NCBI GenBank assembly: GCA_963841445.1
Contig: CAWJCP010000007.1
Location: 18,155-82,154 of the forward strand
Direction of reading: 5' to 3'
DNA: 64,000 nt
Origin: Mayfieldus sp963841445
GTDB taxonomy: Bacteria > Actinomycetota > Thermoleophilia > Solirubrobacterales > 70-9
Both the position numbers and the translations under genes were made by a program. Positions 8,112 through 15,385 of this stretch are shown piece by piece (the stretch's first letter is position 1; each line of letters starts with the position of its first letter). The notes beneath the pieces were generated by a model, which was not told the origin of the DNA, did no database searches, and saw only the letters and a list, made by a program, of their open reading frames with translations.

Positions 8112-9386
8112 ATGCTGCAGACGATCGCCAACGCCTTCACGGTTCCCGAGATTCGTCGCAAGCTCGCCTTCACCGCGGCGATGCTGCTCCTCTACCGGCT
8201 CGGCGCCTACATCCCGGCCCCCGGGATCGACGTCGAGACGGTCAAGAACGCTTCACAGAATTTTGCCGGCAACAACATCCTCGGCTTCTTGAACCTGTTC
8301 TCGGGCGGCAGCCTCTCGCGGCTGTCGCTGTTCGCGCTCGGGATCATGCCCTACATCACGGCCTCGATCATCCTGCAGCTGATGACGGTGGTCGTCCCCT
8401 CGCTGGAGAAGCTGCAGAAGGAGGGCGAGGTCGGGCAGCAGAAGATCACGCAGTACACGCGCTACCTGACGGTCGGGCTGGCCTTCGCCCAGTCGCTTGG
8501 CTACGTCTTCCTGTTCAGCTCCAGCTCGTTCCTCGGCTCCGGCACCAGCCCGCTCGGCGAGCGCACCACGTCGAAGGTCTTCCTGGTCGTGATCTCGCTG
8601 ACCGCCGGGACGACTCTGCTGATGTGGCTGGGCGAGCTGATCACCCAGCGCGGAATCGGCAACGGGATCTCGCTGATGATCTTCGCCTCGATCGTCTCGC
8701 GGCTTCCGAGCGGAATCAGCAAGTGGTGGAGCAGTCCCGATCAGGTCTTCATCGTGATGATGCCGTTCATCGCCCTGGCCGTGATCGTGGCGATCGTCTT
8801 CGTCCAGGAGGGCCAGCGGCGGATCCCGGTCCAATACGCGAAGCGCGTCGTGGGTCGGCGGATGACCTCGGGCGGCTCGACCTACTTACCGCTGCGGGTC
8901 AACATGGCGGGCGTGATCCCGGTCATCTTCGCGGCTTCGATCATGGCCTTCCCGCCCACGATCGGGCAGCTGCTCAATACCCCCGCCGCACTCGACTTCG
9001 CCGACTTCTTCAGTCCCAACGGCTGGGCCTACGTCGCCGGCGAGTCGTTCTTCATCGTCGTCTTCACCTACTTCTACACCGCGGTCACCTTCAATCCGGT
9101 TGACCAGGCCGACAACCTGAAGAAGTACGGGGGGTTCATTCCCGGGGTGAGACCGGGCCGGCCGACCGCCGAGTACCTCGACCGCATCCTCTCCCGCCTC
9201 ACCTTCCCGGGCGCGTTGTACCTGGCCGCGGTCGCGGCGCTGCCGACGATCCTGATCAGCCAGACCTCGGCGAACTTCTTCTTCGGCGGCACCTCGATAT
9301 TGATCGTGATCGGGGTGGCACTCGACACCGTGAAGCAACTCGAGGCACAGCTCATGATGCGCAACTACGAGGGCTTCTTGAAATAA
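8112..9386 (+). CDS. secY: Preprotein translocase subunit SecY
   Basis: SecY is the channel of the Sec translocon in the cytoplasmic membrane, partnered by SecE and SecG. The 424-residue protein begins MLQTIANAFTVPEIRRKLAF and has the ten hydrophobic segments of the family, the plug region near GGSLSRLSLFALGIMPYITASI, the GEVGQQKITQYTRYLT loop, and the cytosolic loop NLKKYGGFIPGVRPGRPTAEYL. ATG 7 nt after rplO. Normally secY is followed directly by adk; here about 1.1 kb separates them. Confidence 0.98.
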   Translation: MLQTIANAFTVPEIRRKLAFTAAMLLLYRLGAYIPAPGIDVETVKNASQNFAGNNILGFLNLFSGGSLSRLSLFALGIMPYITASIILQLMTVVVPSLEKLQKEGEVGQQKITQYTRYLTVGLAFAQSLGYVFLFSSSSFLGSGTSPLGERTTSKVFLVVISLTAGTTLLMWLGELITQRGIGNGISLMIFASIVSRLPSGISKWWSSPDQVFIVMMPFIALAVIVAIVFVQEGQRRIPVQYAKRVVGRRMTSGGSTYLPLRVNMAGVIPVIFAASIMAFPPTIGQLLNTPAALDFADFFSPNGWAYVAGESFFIVVFTYFYTAVTFNPVDQADNLKKYGGFIPGVRPGRPTAEYLDRILSRLTFPGALYLAAVAALPTILISQTSANFFFGGTSILIVIGVALDTVKQLEAQLMMRNYEGFLK

Positions 9387-9393
9387 GGCGCGG

Positions 9394-9505
9394 CCGCTGC
9401 AAAGCGTCGCATCTCACGGTCCTCCCCCAATTGTCTCGCTCACGTACGGTTATGTACGCTCGCTTCGCCAATCGGGCTGCGTCCCGCGACCTGCTCGCTT
9501 TTCGC
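9394..9505. repeat. Intergenic palindromic repeat, copy B (after secY)
   Basis: This element lies right after secY. It carries the same four ordered blocks as copy A: GCTGCAAA (9396), TTGTC (9431), GCTGCGTCC (9476) and TTTTCGC (9499). Its centre is an inverted repeat CGTAC-GGTTAT-GTACG (9443-9458). The spacing between blocks differs from copy A by 14, 4 and 1 bases. A REP-like or decayed mobile-element end is plausible. It may mark the insertion point of the next gene. Confidence 0.6.
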
Positions 9506-9512
9506 GCCCGTT

Positions 9513-9560
9513 CGTCCCTGACGCCCGCTGGCAAGGGGGGCGTCCCTGACGACCGCTGGC
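9513..9560. repeat. 20-bp direct repeat pair upstream of AbiEi/DUF559 gene
   Basis: CGTCCCTGACGCCCGCTGGC at 9513-9532 recurs as CGTCCCTGACGACCGCTGGC at 9541-9560, 19 of 20 bases identical, with a 28-bp period. It lies between the palindromic repeat and the start of the next gene, so it could be a regulatory tandem site or leftover of a duplication. Confidence 0.6.
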
Positions 9561-9606
9561 CGCTGGTTAGGGGCGAATTACTCCCTCGGCGCGGCTTGGT
9601 CTCGCT

Positions 9607-10440
9607 ATGGGCGACCAAGGCGCACCAGCCGACGAGTTGCTGGCGACGATCGCGTCGGGCCAGCACGGCGTTGTCGCGTTGCGACAGCTCACGATCGCGG
9701 GAATCGACAAGCATGCTGTCGCGCGACGCGTGCGGTCAGGCCGCCTCCATCGGCTGCACCGAGGCGTCTATGCAGTCGGCCACACCGCCCTGGGGGACGA
9801 GGGGAGATGGATGGCTGCGGTGCTTGCCTGCGGGGCGCGCGCGGCGCTGAGCCACTTCTCGGCCGCTGCCCTTTGGAAGCTCGTGCCATCAAGCTCAGGC
9901 CTGGTCCATGTGACGATCGCAGGCGGAGGTGGGCGCCACTTCCACGCGGGCGTAATCCGCCATCGTTCTCGCACTCTCGGCGAGGCTCAGGTCACCTGCC
10001 GGCGGGCTATTCCGGTGACAGCCGTTGCGCGCACGATCGCCGACCTCGAGCGCACCGCCACAGCCGCGGTCGTTCGGCACGCGATCCGTCAGGCCGAGGT
10101 GATGGAGCTGCCGGCGGGCGACGTCCCGCACGATGGCACCCGCAGCGAGCTCGAGCACCTGTTCCTCTCCTTGTGCCGCCGGTACGGACTCCCGAAACCG
10201 GGCGTAAACGTGGCGCTGCACGGATTCACCGTCGACTTCGCCTGGCTTGACCGCGGCTTGCTCGTCGAGACCGACGGCTACCGCTATCACCGCGGCGCGC
10301 AGGCGTTCGAGGACGATCGCTCGCGAGATCTCCAGCTGCGCATGCATGGTTTCGAGATCGTTCGCTTGACTTACCGGCAGGTCACAGAAGACCCCGCGCG
10401 TGTCGCCAACGCCCTGCGGGGGCTCCTGTCCAGTCGCTGA
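9607..10440 (+). CDS. AbiEi-like N-terminal domain / DUF559 (Vsr-like) C-terminal domain protein
   Basis: 277 residues. The N-terminal part (GQHGVVALRQLTIAGIDKHAV then RRVRSGRLHRLHRGVYAVGH) looks like the winged-helix AbiEi antitoxin-type domain. The C-terminal part (SELEHLFLSLCRRYGLP, DFAWLDRGLLVETDGYRYH, DRSRDLQLRMHGFEIVRLTY) looks like DUF559, a PD-(D/E)xK/Vsr-like nuclease fold with E in SELE, D in VDFAW and E in VETDGY. Such proteins are common and multicopy in Thermoleophilia. No toxin partner is adjacent. It interrupts the normal secY-adk pair and is bounded by repeats. DNA-related function is inferred, not shown. Confidence 0.75.
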   Translation: MGDQGAPADELLATIASGQHGVVALRQLTIAGIDKHAVARRVRSGRLHRLHRGVYAVGHTALGDEGRWMAAVLACGARAALSHFSAAALWKLVPSSSGLVHVTIAGGGGRHFHAGVIRHRSRTLGEAQVTCRRAIPVTAVARTIADLERTATAAVVRHAIRQAEVMELPAGDVPHDGTRSELEHLFLSLCRRYGLPKPGVNVALHGFTVDFAWLDRGLLVETDGYRYHRGAQAFEDDRSRDLQLRMHGFEIVRLTYRQVTEDPARVANALRGLLSSR

Positions 10441-10441
10441 C

Positions 10442-10480
10442 GGTGCGCTTTTGACCCGGTATGCGGTACCAAAGCGCACC
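10442..10480. terminator. Perfect 10-bp stem-loop after the AbiEi/DUF559 gene
   Basis: GGTGCGCTTT (10442-10451) and AAAGCGCACC (10471-10480) are perfect inverted repeats around a 19-nt loop. The structure starts 1 nt after the stop codon and ends 23 nt before the adk -10 box. No U-tract follows, so it may be a factor-dependent terminator, an mRNA-end stabiliser or an insertion scar. Confidence 0.5.
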
Positions 10481-10503
10481 GGATCGACTCCGCAGCACTT
10501 CAA

Positions 10504-10509
10504 TAGGCT
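10504..10509 (+). promoter_or_regulatory. -10 box TAGGCT for leaderless adk transcript
   Basis: TAGGCT ends 6 nt before the adk ATG, with no Shine-Dalgarno between. The same CAATAGGCTG string with the same 6-nt gap precedes rplQ. This is the arrangement expected of leaderless actinobacterial promoters (TANNNT motif). No clear -35 box is seen. Confidence 0.55.
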
Positions 10510-10515
10510 GAACGT

Positions 10516-11199
10516 ATGTCTGAGCTGAATCTCGTCCTCCTCGGCCCGCCCGGGTCCGGCAAGGGAACCCAGGGCGAGCGCCTCCAGGACGACTTCCGGC
10601 TTCCGTACTACGCGACCGGGGACATCCTGCGCACCGCCGTGCGTGACCAGACCGAGCTTGGACGCAGCGCCAAGGAGTACATGGACCGTGGCGACCTCGT
10701 CCCCGACCAGGTGATCATCGGCGTGATCATCGAGCGGATCGAGGCCGCCGAGGCCGCCGACGGCTTCATCCTCGACGGCTTCCCGCGCACCCTTCCGCAG
10801 GCGGAGGCGCTGGACGAGGGGATGACGGGGCTCGGCCGCGCGTTAACCGCAGCGCTGTTGATCGACGTTCCCGACGAGACGGTCGTGCAACGTCTTGCCG
10901 GGCGCCGGACCTGCGCCAAGAACGGCAGCCACATCTTCCACGTCGATTTCGACCCGCCGAAGGAGCCCGACGTCTGCGACATTGACGGAAGCCGGCTGCT
11001 GATTCGCGACGACGACAAGCCGGACGTGATCCGCCACCGCCTCGAGCAGTACCGGTCCAAGACCGAGCCGCTGATCAGCTATTACGAGGAGAAGGGGCTG
11101 CTGCGGCGCGTCGACGGCGCACCGGCGCCGGAAGAGGTCGGCGACCGGATCCGCGCCATGCTCGCGACCCTGAAGCTCGAAGAAGAGATCGACACCTGA
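10516..11199 (+). CDS. adk: Adenylate kinase, long LID form
   Basis: Catalyses ATP + AMP to 2 ADP in the cytoplasm. The 227-residue protein has the P-loop GPPGSGKGTQ near residue 10, the AMP-binding DGFPRT and the LID region RRTCAKNGSHIFHVDFDPP...CDIDGSRLLIRDDDKPDVIRHRL. The LID keeps two cysteines (RRTC and DVC) in place of the four found in zinc-binding forms, so zinc binding is doubtful. map follows closely. A new promoter after the inserted gene seems to drive it. Confidence 0.98.
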   Translation: MSELNLVLLGPPGSGKGTQGERLQDDFRLPYYATGDILRTAVRDQTELGRSAKEYMDRGDLVPDQVIIGVIIERIEAAEAADGFILDGFPRTLPQAEALDEGMTGLGRALTAALLIDVPDETVVQRLAGRRTCAKNGSHIFHVDFDPPKEPDVCDIDGSRLLIRDDDKPDVIRHRLEQYRSKTEPLISYYEEKGLLRRVDGAPAPEEVGDRIRAMLATLKLEEEIDT

Positions 11200-11218
11200 T
11201 GGATGCGCCGTGTACCGG

Positions 11219-11989
11219 ATGATCATTCGCAAGACTCCCGAGCAGGTCGAGAAGATGGCCGCGGCCGGAGACCTGCTGGTCCGCTGCCTGCGGCTGCTGA
11301 GGTCAAGCGCCCGGGCCGGGGTCAGCACCGAGGAGCTCGACCGCGCGGCGGAGAAGTTCATCCGCTCCCAGGACGCCGAGCCGGCCTTCAAGGGCTACCG
11401 TGGTTTCCCGGGCTCGATCTGCGCCTCGCCGAACTCGATGGTCGTGCATGGCATCCCCGGCCCGCAGGAGCTTCGGCGCGGTGACCTGCTCTCGATCGAC
11501 GTCGGCGTGATTCGCGACGGCTGGGTCGCCGATGCGGCGATCACGATCCCGATCGGGGCGGTCAGCGACGAGGCCCGCCAGCTGCTCGACACCACCCGCG
11601 AGGCGCTTCTGGAGGCGACCGTCCAGGCGAAGCCCGGCAATCATCTCGGCGACGTCTCTGCGGCGGTGCAGCGGCGGGTCGAGATCGATGGCTTCTCGAT
11701 CATCCGCAGCCTCGTAGGGCACGGGATCGGTCGCGACATGCACGAGGAGCCGCAGATCCCCAACTACGGCGAAGCGGGGCGCGGCCAACCGCTCGAGGAA
11801 GGGATGGTGCTGGCGATCGAGCCGATGGTCAACGCCGGAGGCCCACTGGTGAGAATGGGCGACGATGGCTGGGCCGTCTACTCGCAGGACGGCTCGCTGG
11901 CGGCACACTTCGAGTTCACGGTCGCGGTCACGGCCGACGGGCCGCGGGTCCTGACCCCCTGGCACGAGGACGACGAAGAGGGCAGATGA
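11219..11989 (+). CDS. map: Methionine aminopeptidase, type I
   Basis: Removes the initiator methionine from nascent proteins. The sequence MIIRKTPEQVEKMAAAGDLL is the usual N-terminus; an in-frame GTG nine bases earlier (11210) is a possible alternative. Metal ligands are visible in order: D in SIDVGVIRDGWVADAA (two Asp), H in GHGIGRDMHEEPQIPNY, E in VLAIEPMV and E in AAHFEFTVAV. No N-terminal SH3-binding or zinc extension is present. It follows adk by about 20 nt as in most actinobacteria. Confidence 0.97.
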   Translation: MIIRKTPEQVEKMAAAGDLLVRCLRLLRSSARAGVSTEELDRAAEKFIRSQDAEPAFKGYRGFPGSICASPNSMVVHGIPGPQELRRGDLLSIDVGVIRDGWVADAAITIPIGAVSDEARQLLDTTREALLEATVQAKPGNHLGDVSAAVQRRVEIDGFSIIRSLVGHGIGRDMHEEPQIPNYGEAGRGQPLEEGMVLAIEPMVNAGGPLVRMGDDGWAVYSQDGSLAAHFEFTVAVTADGPRVLTPWHEDDEEGR

Positions 11990-12029
11990 CGCCTAGGCCA
12001 GGCGTCGAGGGCTTGCTATCCTTCTCGAG

Positions 12030-12050
12030 CGGCCAATTGGCCGGTTTTTT
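12030..12050 (+). terminator. Rho-independent terminator or attenuator between map and rpmJ
   Basis: CGGCC-AATT-GGCCG (12030-12043) forms a 5-bp GC-rich stem with a 4-nt loop, followed by G and six T residues (12045-12050). It stands 41 nt after the map stop and 60 nt before rpmJ. It is the clearest intrinsic-terminator shape in the window, though the stem is short. Confidence 0.6.
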
Positions 12051-12110
12051 CTGCCCGCGGTCCGACTCCTGGGATGGCGGGCCTCCTTATCCGATACGAA
12101 TTCGAGGACG

Positions 12111-12224
12111 ATGAAAGTACGGGCGTCCGTAAAACCGATGTGCGAGAAATGCAAGGTGATCCGCCGGGGCGGATCCGTGCTCGTGATCTGCTCGAACCCT
12201 CGTCACAAGCAACGACAAGGCTGA
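12111..12224 (+). CDS. rpmJ: 50S ribosomal protein L36
   Basis: A 37-residue protein, MKVRASVKPMCEKCKVIRRG then GSVLVICSNPRHKQRQG. It has the zinc ligands of the C+ form: CEKC, a third Cys in VICSNP and H in PRHKQRQG. A GAGGA ribosome binding site stands just before the ATG. It heads the alpha operon (rpsM, rpsK, rpsD, rpoA, rplQ), with rpsM 13 nt downstream. infA, which often precedes rpmJ, is not here. Confidence 0.96.
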   Translation: MKVRASVKPMCEKCKVIRRGGSVLVICSNPRHKQRQG

Positions 12225-12237
12225 TGCCGACGATCTG

Positions 12238-12621
12238 ATGGCGCGAATCGCAGGCGTAAACATTCCAACCAACAAGCGGGTAGAGGTCGGTCTTACCTAC
12301 GTGTACGGGATCGGCCTCTCGACCTCGCGGAAGATCCTCGGCCAGACCAAGGTCGATCCGAACACCGCGGTCAAGGACCTAACCGAGGACGAGGTCGTGA
12401 AGCTGCGCGAGGCGGTCGAGTCCCAGAACGTCGAGGGTGACCTGCGCCGGGAGCGCTCCCAGAACGTCAAGCGCCTCACCGAGATCGGCTCCTACCGTGG
12501 GCTGCGCCACCGGCGCGGCCTGCCGGTTCGCGGTCAGCGGACGAAGACCAATGCGCGGGGCCGCAAGGGCCCGCGCCGGATGAGCGTTGCGGCCAGGCGC
12601 CGCGCGCCGGCCCCGAAGTAG
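12238..12621 (+). CDS. rpsM: 30S ribosomal protein S13
   Basis: S13 contacts tRNA and the 50S subunit from the 30S head. The 127-residue protein begins MARIAGVNIPTNKRVEVGLT and contains YVYGIGLSTSRKIL and the basic GSYRGLRHRRGLPVRGQRTK motif, ending in a Lys/Arg tail. Normal length and position. Confidence 0.98.
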   Translation: MARIAGVNIPTNKRVEVGLTYVYGIGLSTSRKILGQTKVDPNTAVKDLTEDEVVKLREAVESQNVEGDLRRERSQNVKRLTEIGSYRGLRHRRGLPVRGQRTKTNARGRKGPRRMSVAARRRAPAPK

Positions 12622-12630
12622 GACAGCGAG

Positions 12631-13029
12631 ATGGCGCAGGCAAAGGGCCAGAAGGGTCGCGCGCGGCGGCGCGTGAAGAAGAACATCGCCTACGGACAGG
12701 CTCACATCAAGACTTCCTTCAACAACACGATCGTCACCCTCACCGACACCGAAGGGCACGTGATCGCCTGGGAGTCGGCGGGCAGCGCCGGCTTCAAGGG
12801 CTCGCGCAAGAGCACCCCGTTCGCCGCCCAGGTGACCGCCGACTCGGCGGCCAAGAAAGGCATGGAGCACGGGTTGCAGAGGGTTGAGGTGTTCGCGAAG
12901 GGAGCCGGCTCCGGCCGCGAGACCGCGATCCGTTCCCTGCAGGCCGCGGGCCTCGATGTGACGACGGTCAAGGACGTGACCCCGCAGGCGCACAACGGGT
13001 GCCGGCCGAGGAAGCGCAGGAGGGTCTGA
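12631..13029 (+). CDS. rpsK: 30S ribosomal protein S11
   Basis: S11 is in the 30S platform. The 132-residue protein has HIKTSFNNTIVTLTDTEGHV, WESAGSAGFKGSRKSTPFAAQ and the C-terminal VTPQAHNGCRPRKRRRV. The ATG is 9 nt after rpsM. The stop overlaps the rpsD ATG. Confidence 0.98.
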   Translation: MAQAKGQKGRARRRVKKNIAYGQAHIKTSFNNTIVTLTDTEGHVIAWESAGSAGFKGSRKSTPFAAQVTADSAAKKGMEHGLQRVEVFAKGAGSGRETAIRSLQAAGLDVTTVKDVTPQAHNGCRPRKRRRV

Positions 13030-13649
13030 TGGCCCGCGACACCTCACCGCAGTGCAAGCAGTGCCGCCGCGAGGGCCAGAAGCTGTTCCTGAAGGGGCAG
13101 CGCTGCTTCAGCGACAAGTGCGGCGTCGAGCGCCGCTCCTACCCGCCGGGCGAGCACGGCCGCGGGCGGATGCGCCAATCCGAGTACCGGGTCCAGCTGC
13201 GCGAGAAGCAGAAGACGCGACGCTACTACCAGGTGCTCGAGAAGCAGTTCGCGTCCTACTACGACAAGGCCTCGCGACAGCCGGGCGTCACCGGCGAGAA
13301 CCTGCTGCGGCTGCTCGAGTGCCGGCTCGACAACGTATTGGTGCGACTCGGGTTCGCCGCCTCACGGCGTCAGTCGCGGCAGCTGATCCGCCACGGCCAC
13401 TGGATGGTCAACGGCCGTCGCGTCGACATCCCCTCCTACCAGGTGAAGCCCAACGACGTGATCTCGATCAAGCCCGACTCGGCGGCCACCGACACGGTGC
13501 GCACCGCCACCGAACTTACAGCGACCGTGCCGGCCTGGCTTCAGGCCGACCACGATGCGCTGACCGCCAAGGTGCTCCGCGTCCCGGAGCGCTCCGAAAT
13601 TTCCGCGCCGGTCCAGGAGCAGCTCATCGTCGAGCTGTACTCCAAGTAG
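13029..13649 (+). CDS. rpsD: 30S ribosomal protein S4, cysteine-containing form
   Basis: S4 nucleates 30S assembly. The 206-residue protein has an N-terminal zinc-finger-like set of cysteines (CKQCRREG, then RCFSDKCGVERR), the conserved YPPGEHGRGR segment and an S4 RNA-binding domain (RLDNVLVRLGFAASRRQSRQLIRHGHWMVNG split over residues 97-130). The start overlaps the rpsK stop; an in-frame extension into rpsK is rejected. rpoA follows after 39 nt. Confidence 0.97.
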   Translation: MARDTSPQCKQCRREGQKLFLKGQRCFSDKCGVERRSYPPGEHGRGRMRQSEYRVQLREKQKTRRYYQVLEKQFASYYDKASRQPGVTGENLLRLLECRLDNVLVRLGFAASRRQSRQLIRHGHWMVNGRRVDIPSYQVKPNDVISIKPDSAATDTVRTATELTATVPAWLQADHDALTAKVLRVPERSEISAPVQEQLIVELYSK

Positions 13650-13688
13650 ACCGCGCTACCGGAAGCAAATCCACTAGCCGAGGAACGC

Positions 13689-14666
13689 ATGACCACTGAA
13701 TTCCAGGTACCGAGAATCAGCGCCGAGAAAGTCGATGAGAACCGTGGCACCTTCACGGTTGAGCCCCTCGACAAGGGGTTCGGATACACGTTCGGCAACA
13801 GCATGCGCCGCGTGCTGCTGTCGTCCCTGGGCGGAGCCGCAATCACCAGCGTCCGCATCGAGGGGGTCGCCCACGAGTTCTCGACCGTCCCGGGGGTGAA
13901 GGAGGACGTCACCGACATCGTCCTCAACCTCAAGGACATAGTCGTGCGCATGCACACCGACGCCGATGAGGTCGAGGCGCCCCTGGTCGCCACCGGGCCG
14001 GGCGAGGTGAAGGCAAAGGACATCGACTTGCCGTCCGGGGTCGAGATCCTCAATCCGAACGCCTCGATCGCGACCCTGGAGAAGAAGACGAAGCTCGAGA
14101 TCTATCTGACGATCGGTCGCGGTCGCGGCTACTCGCCGGCGGAGGAAAACAAGACCGAGGAGGCCCCGATCGGGGTCGTCCCGATCGACTCGATCTTCTC
14201 GCCGATCCGGCGTGCCTCCTACAACGTCGACTCGGCTCGCGTCGGACAGCGCACCGACTTCGACAAGTTGACGCTGGAGCTGGAGACCGACGGCTCGATC
14301 GAGCCCTCGGCGGCGCTTCGCGAGGCCTCCGAGATCCTGATCAAGAGCCTGGCGATCTTCACCGACGCCGATCGGGTCGAGGAGCTGACCATCCGCGAGC
14401 CGGCAACGGTGATGGGCGGCGACGTCGGACTGCCCGACACCGTGGTCGCGCCAGGCGGCGACGGCCTCGACGAGATCCTGATCGAGGAGCTCGAGCTCGG
14501 GGTCCGCTCCTACAACTGCCTCAAGCGCGCCGGCGTGCAGACCGTCGGCGACCTGGTGCGCAAGTCGGAGTCGGAGCTGAACGCGATCCCGAACTTCGGT
14601 CAGAAGTCGATCGAGGAAGTGATCGAGACCCTCGAGTCACGCGGGCTCTCGCTGCGCCCGGACTGA
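13689..14666 (+). CDS. rpoA: DNA-directed RNA polymerase subunit alpha
   Basis: Alpha dimerises to start RNA polymerase assembly and its C-terminal domain contacts UP elements and activators. The 325-residue protein has the N-terminal domain (TVEPLDKGFGYTFGNSMRRV, GVAHEFSTVPGVKEDVTDI), a linker near 235-255, and an alpha-CTD (ELELGVRSYNCLKRAGVQTV, then NFGQKSIEEVIETLESRG). Normal length. Confidence 0.98.
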   Translation: MTTEFQVPRISAEKVDENRGTFTVEPLDKGFGYTFGNSMRRVLLSSLGGAAITSVRIEGVAHEFSTVPGVKEDVTDIVLNLKDIVVRMHTDADEVEAPLVATGPGEVKAKDIDLPSGVEILNPNASIATLEKKTKLEIYLTIGRGRGYSPAEENKTEEAPIGVVPIDSIFSPIRRASYNVDSARVGQRTDFDKLTLELETDGSIEPSAALREASEILIKSLAIFTDADRVEELTIREPATVMGGDVGLPDTVVAPGGDGLDEILIEELELGVRSYNCLKRAGVQTVGDLVRKSESELNAIPNFGQKSIEEVIETLESRGLSLRPD

Positions 14667-14673
14667 GCATCAA

Positions 14674-14679
14674 TAGGCT
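14674..14679 (+). promoter_or_regulatory. -10 box TAGGCT for leaderless rplQ transcript
   Basis: CAATAGGCTG occurs 6 nt before the rplQ ATG, identical in sequence and spacing to the element at adk. No ribosome binding site lies between it and the ATG. It suggests that rplQ has its own leaderless start in addition to read-through from rpoA. Confidence 0.5.
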
Positions 14680-14685
14680 GCTGCC

Positions 14686-15039
14686 ATGCGCCATCGCCGC
14701 AAGAAAGGGAAGCTGAACCGCGCCCCTGCGCATCGCAAGGCGCTGCTCTCGAACCTCTCCAAGCAGCTGATCGAGCACGAGCGGATCCAGACGAGCCAGG
14801 CGAAGGCAAAAGCGGTCAGGCCGGAGGTCGAGAAGCTGATCACGCTCGCCAAGCGCGGCGACCTGCACGCGCGCCGTCAGGCGCTATCGGCGCTCGGACA
14901 GGACAAGTTCACCGTCCACAAGCTCTTCGAGGAGGTGGCGCCGCGTTACGGCGAGCGACCGGGGGGCTACACCAGGATCGTGAAGCTCGGGCCGCGGCGC
15001 TCCGACTCGACCGAGATGGTTTACATCGAACTGGTGTAG
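14686..15039 (+). CDS. rplQ: 50S ribosomal protein L17
   Basis: The 117-residue protein begins MRHRRKKGKLNRAPAHRKAL and has LSNLSKQLIEHERIQTSQAK and the closing GGYTRIVKLGPRRSDSTEM. It ends the alpha operon. The gene downstream is convergent with only 10 nt between stops. Confidence 0.98.
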   Translation: MRHRRKKGKLNRAPAHRKALLSNLSKQLIEHERIQTSQAKAKAVRPEVEKLITLAKRGDLHARRQALSALGQDKFTVHKLFEEVAPRYGERPGGYTRIVKLGPRRSDSTEMVYIELV

Positions 15040-15049
15040 CTGCGGTGCG

Positions 15050-15304
15050 TTACCAGCCCTTGCGATTCGGGCTGACCGCGATCATGAAGCCGATCACGGT
15101 GGCGACGATCCCGCCGAGCACGACCCACTGAGCCCAGCCGTTGATGACGCTTACCGCGGCGACGCAGAGCGCCGCACCCACGAGCAGCGCGAATCCGTTG
15201 AAGACCATGGCGCCGCGCTCGGAGCCGCGCCGGATCCGCTCGCTGGAGCCGGAAAGCGTGGCGCGCTCGGCCTCGTTGCGCTGGTTGACTGTCATGTTCG
15301 ACAT
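15050..15304 (-). CDS. Small membrane protein of unknown function
   Basis: 84 residues: a polar N-terminus (MSNMTVNQRNEAERATLSG, then arginine/serine-rich) followed by two hydrophobic segments at about 33-53 (GAMVFNGFALLVGAALCVAA) and 57-76 (WAQWVVLGGIVATVIGFMIA). A good GAGAGGAG ribosome binding site lies 6 nt before the ATG. I do not recognise a family. It is convergent with rplQ and divergent from truA. Confidence 0.65.
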   Translation of the reverse strand: MSNMTVNQRNEAERATLSGSSERIRRGSERGAMVFNGFALLVGAALCVAAVSVINGWAQWVVLGGIVATVIGFMIAVSPNRKGW

Positions 15305-15385
15305 CGCTGCTCCTCTCGGGGGTCGCCGCCTAGGCTACGCCGTCGCGGCTGCAAGTGCCAGCCATCTAGCGTGAGATGAATCACG

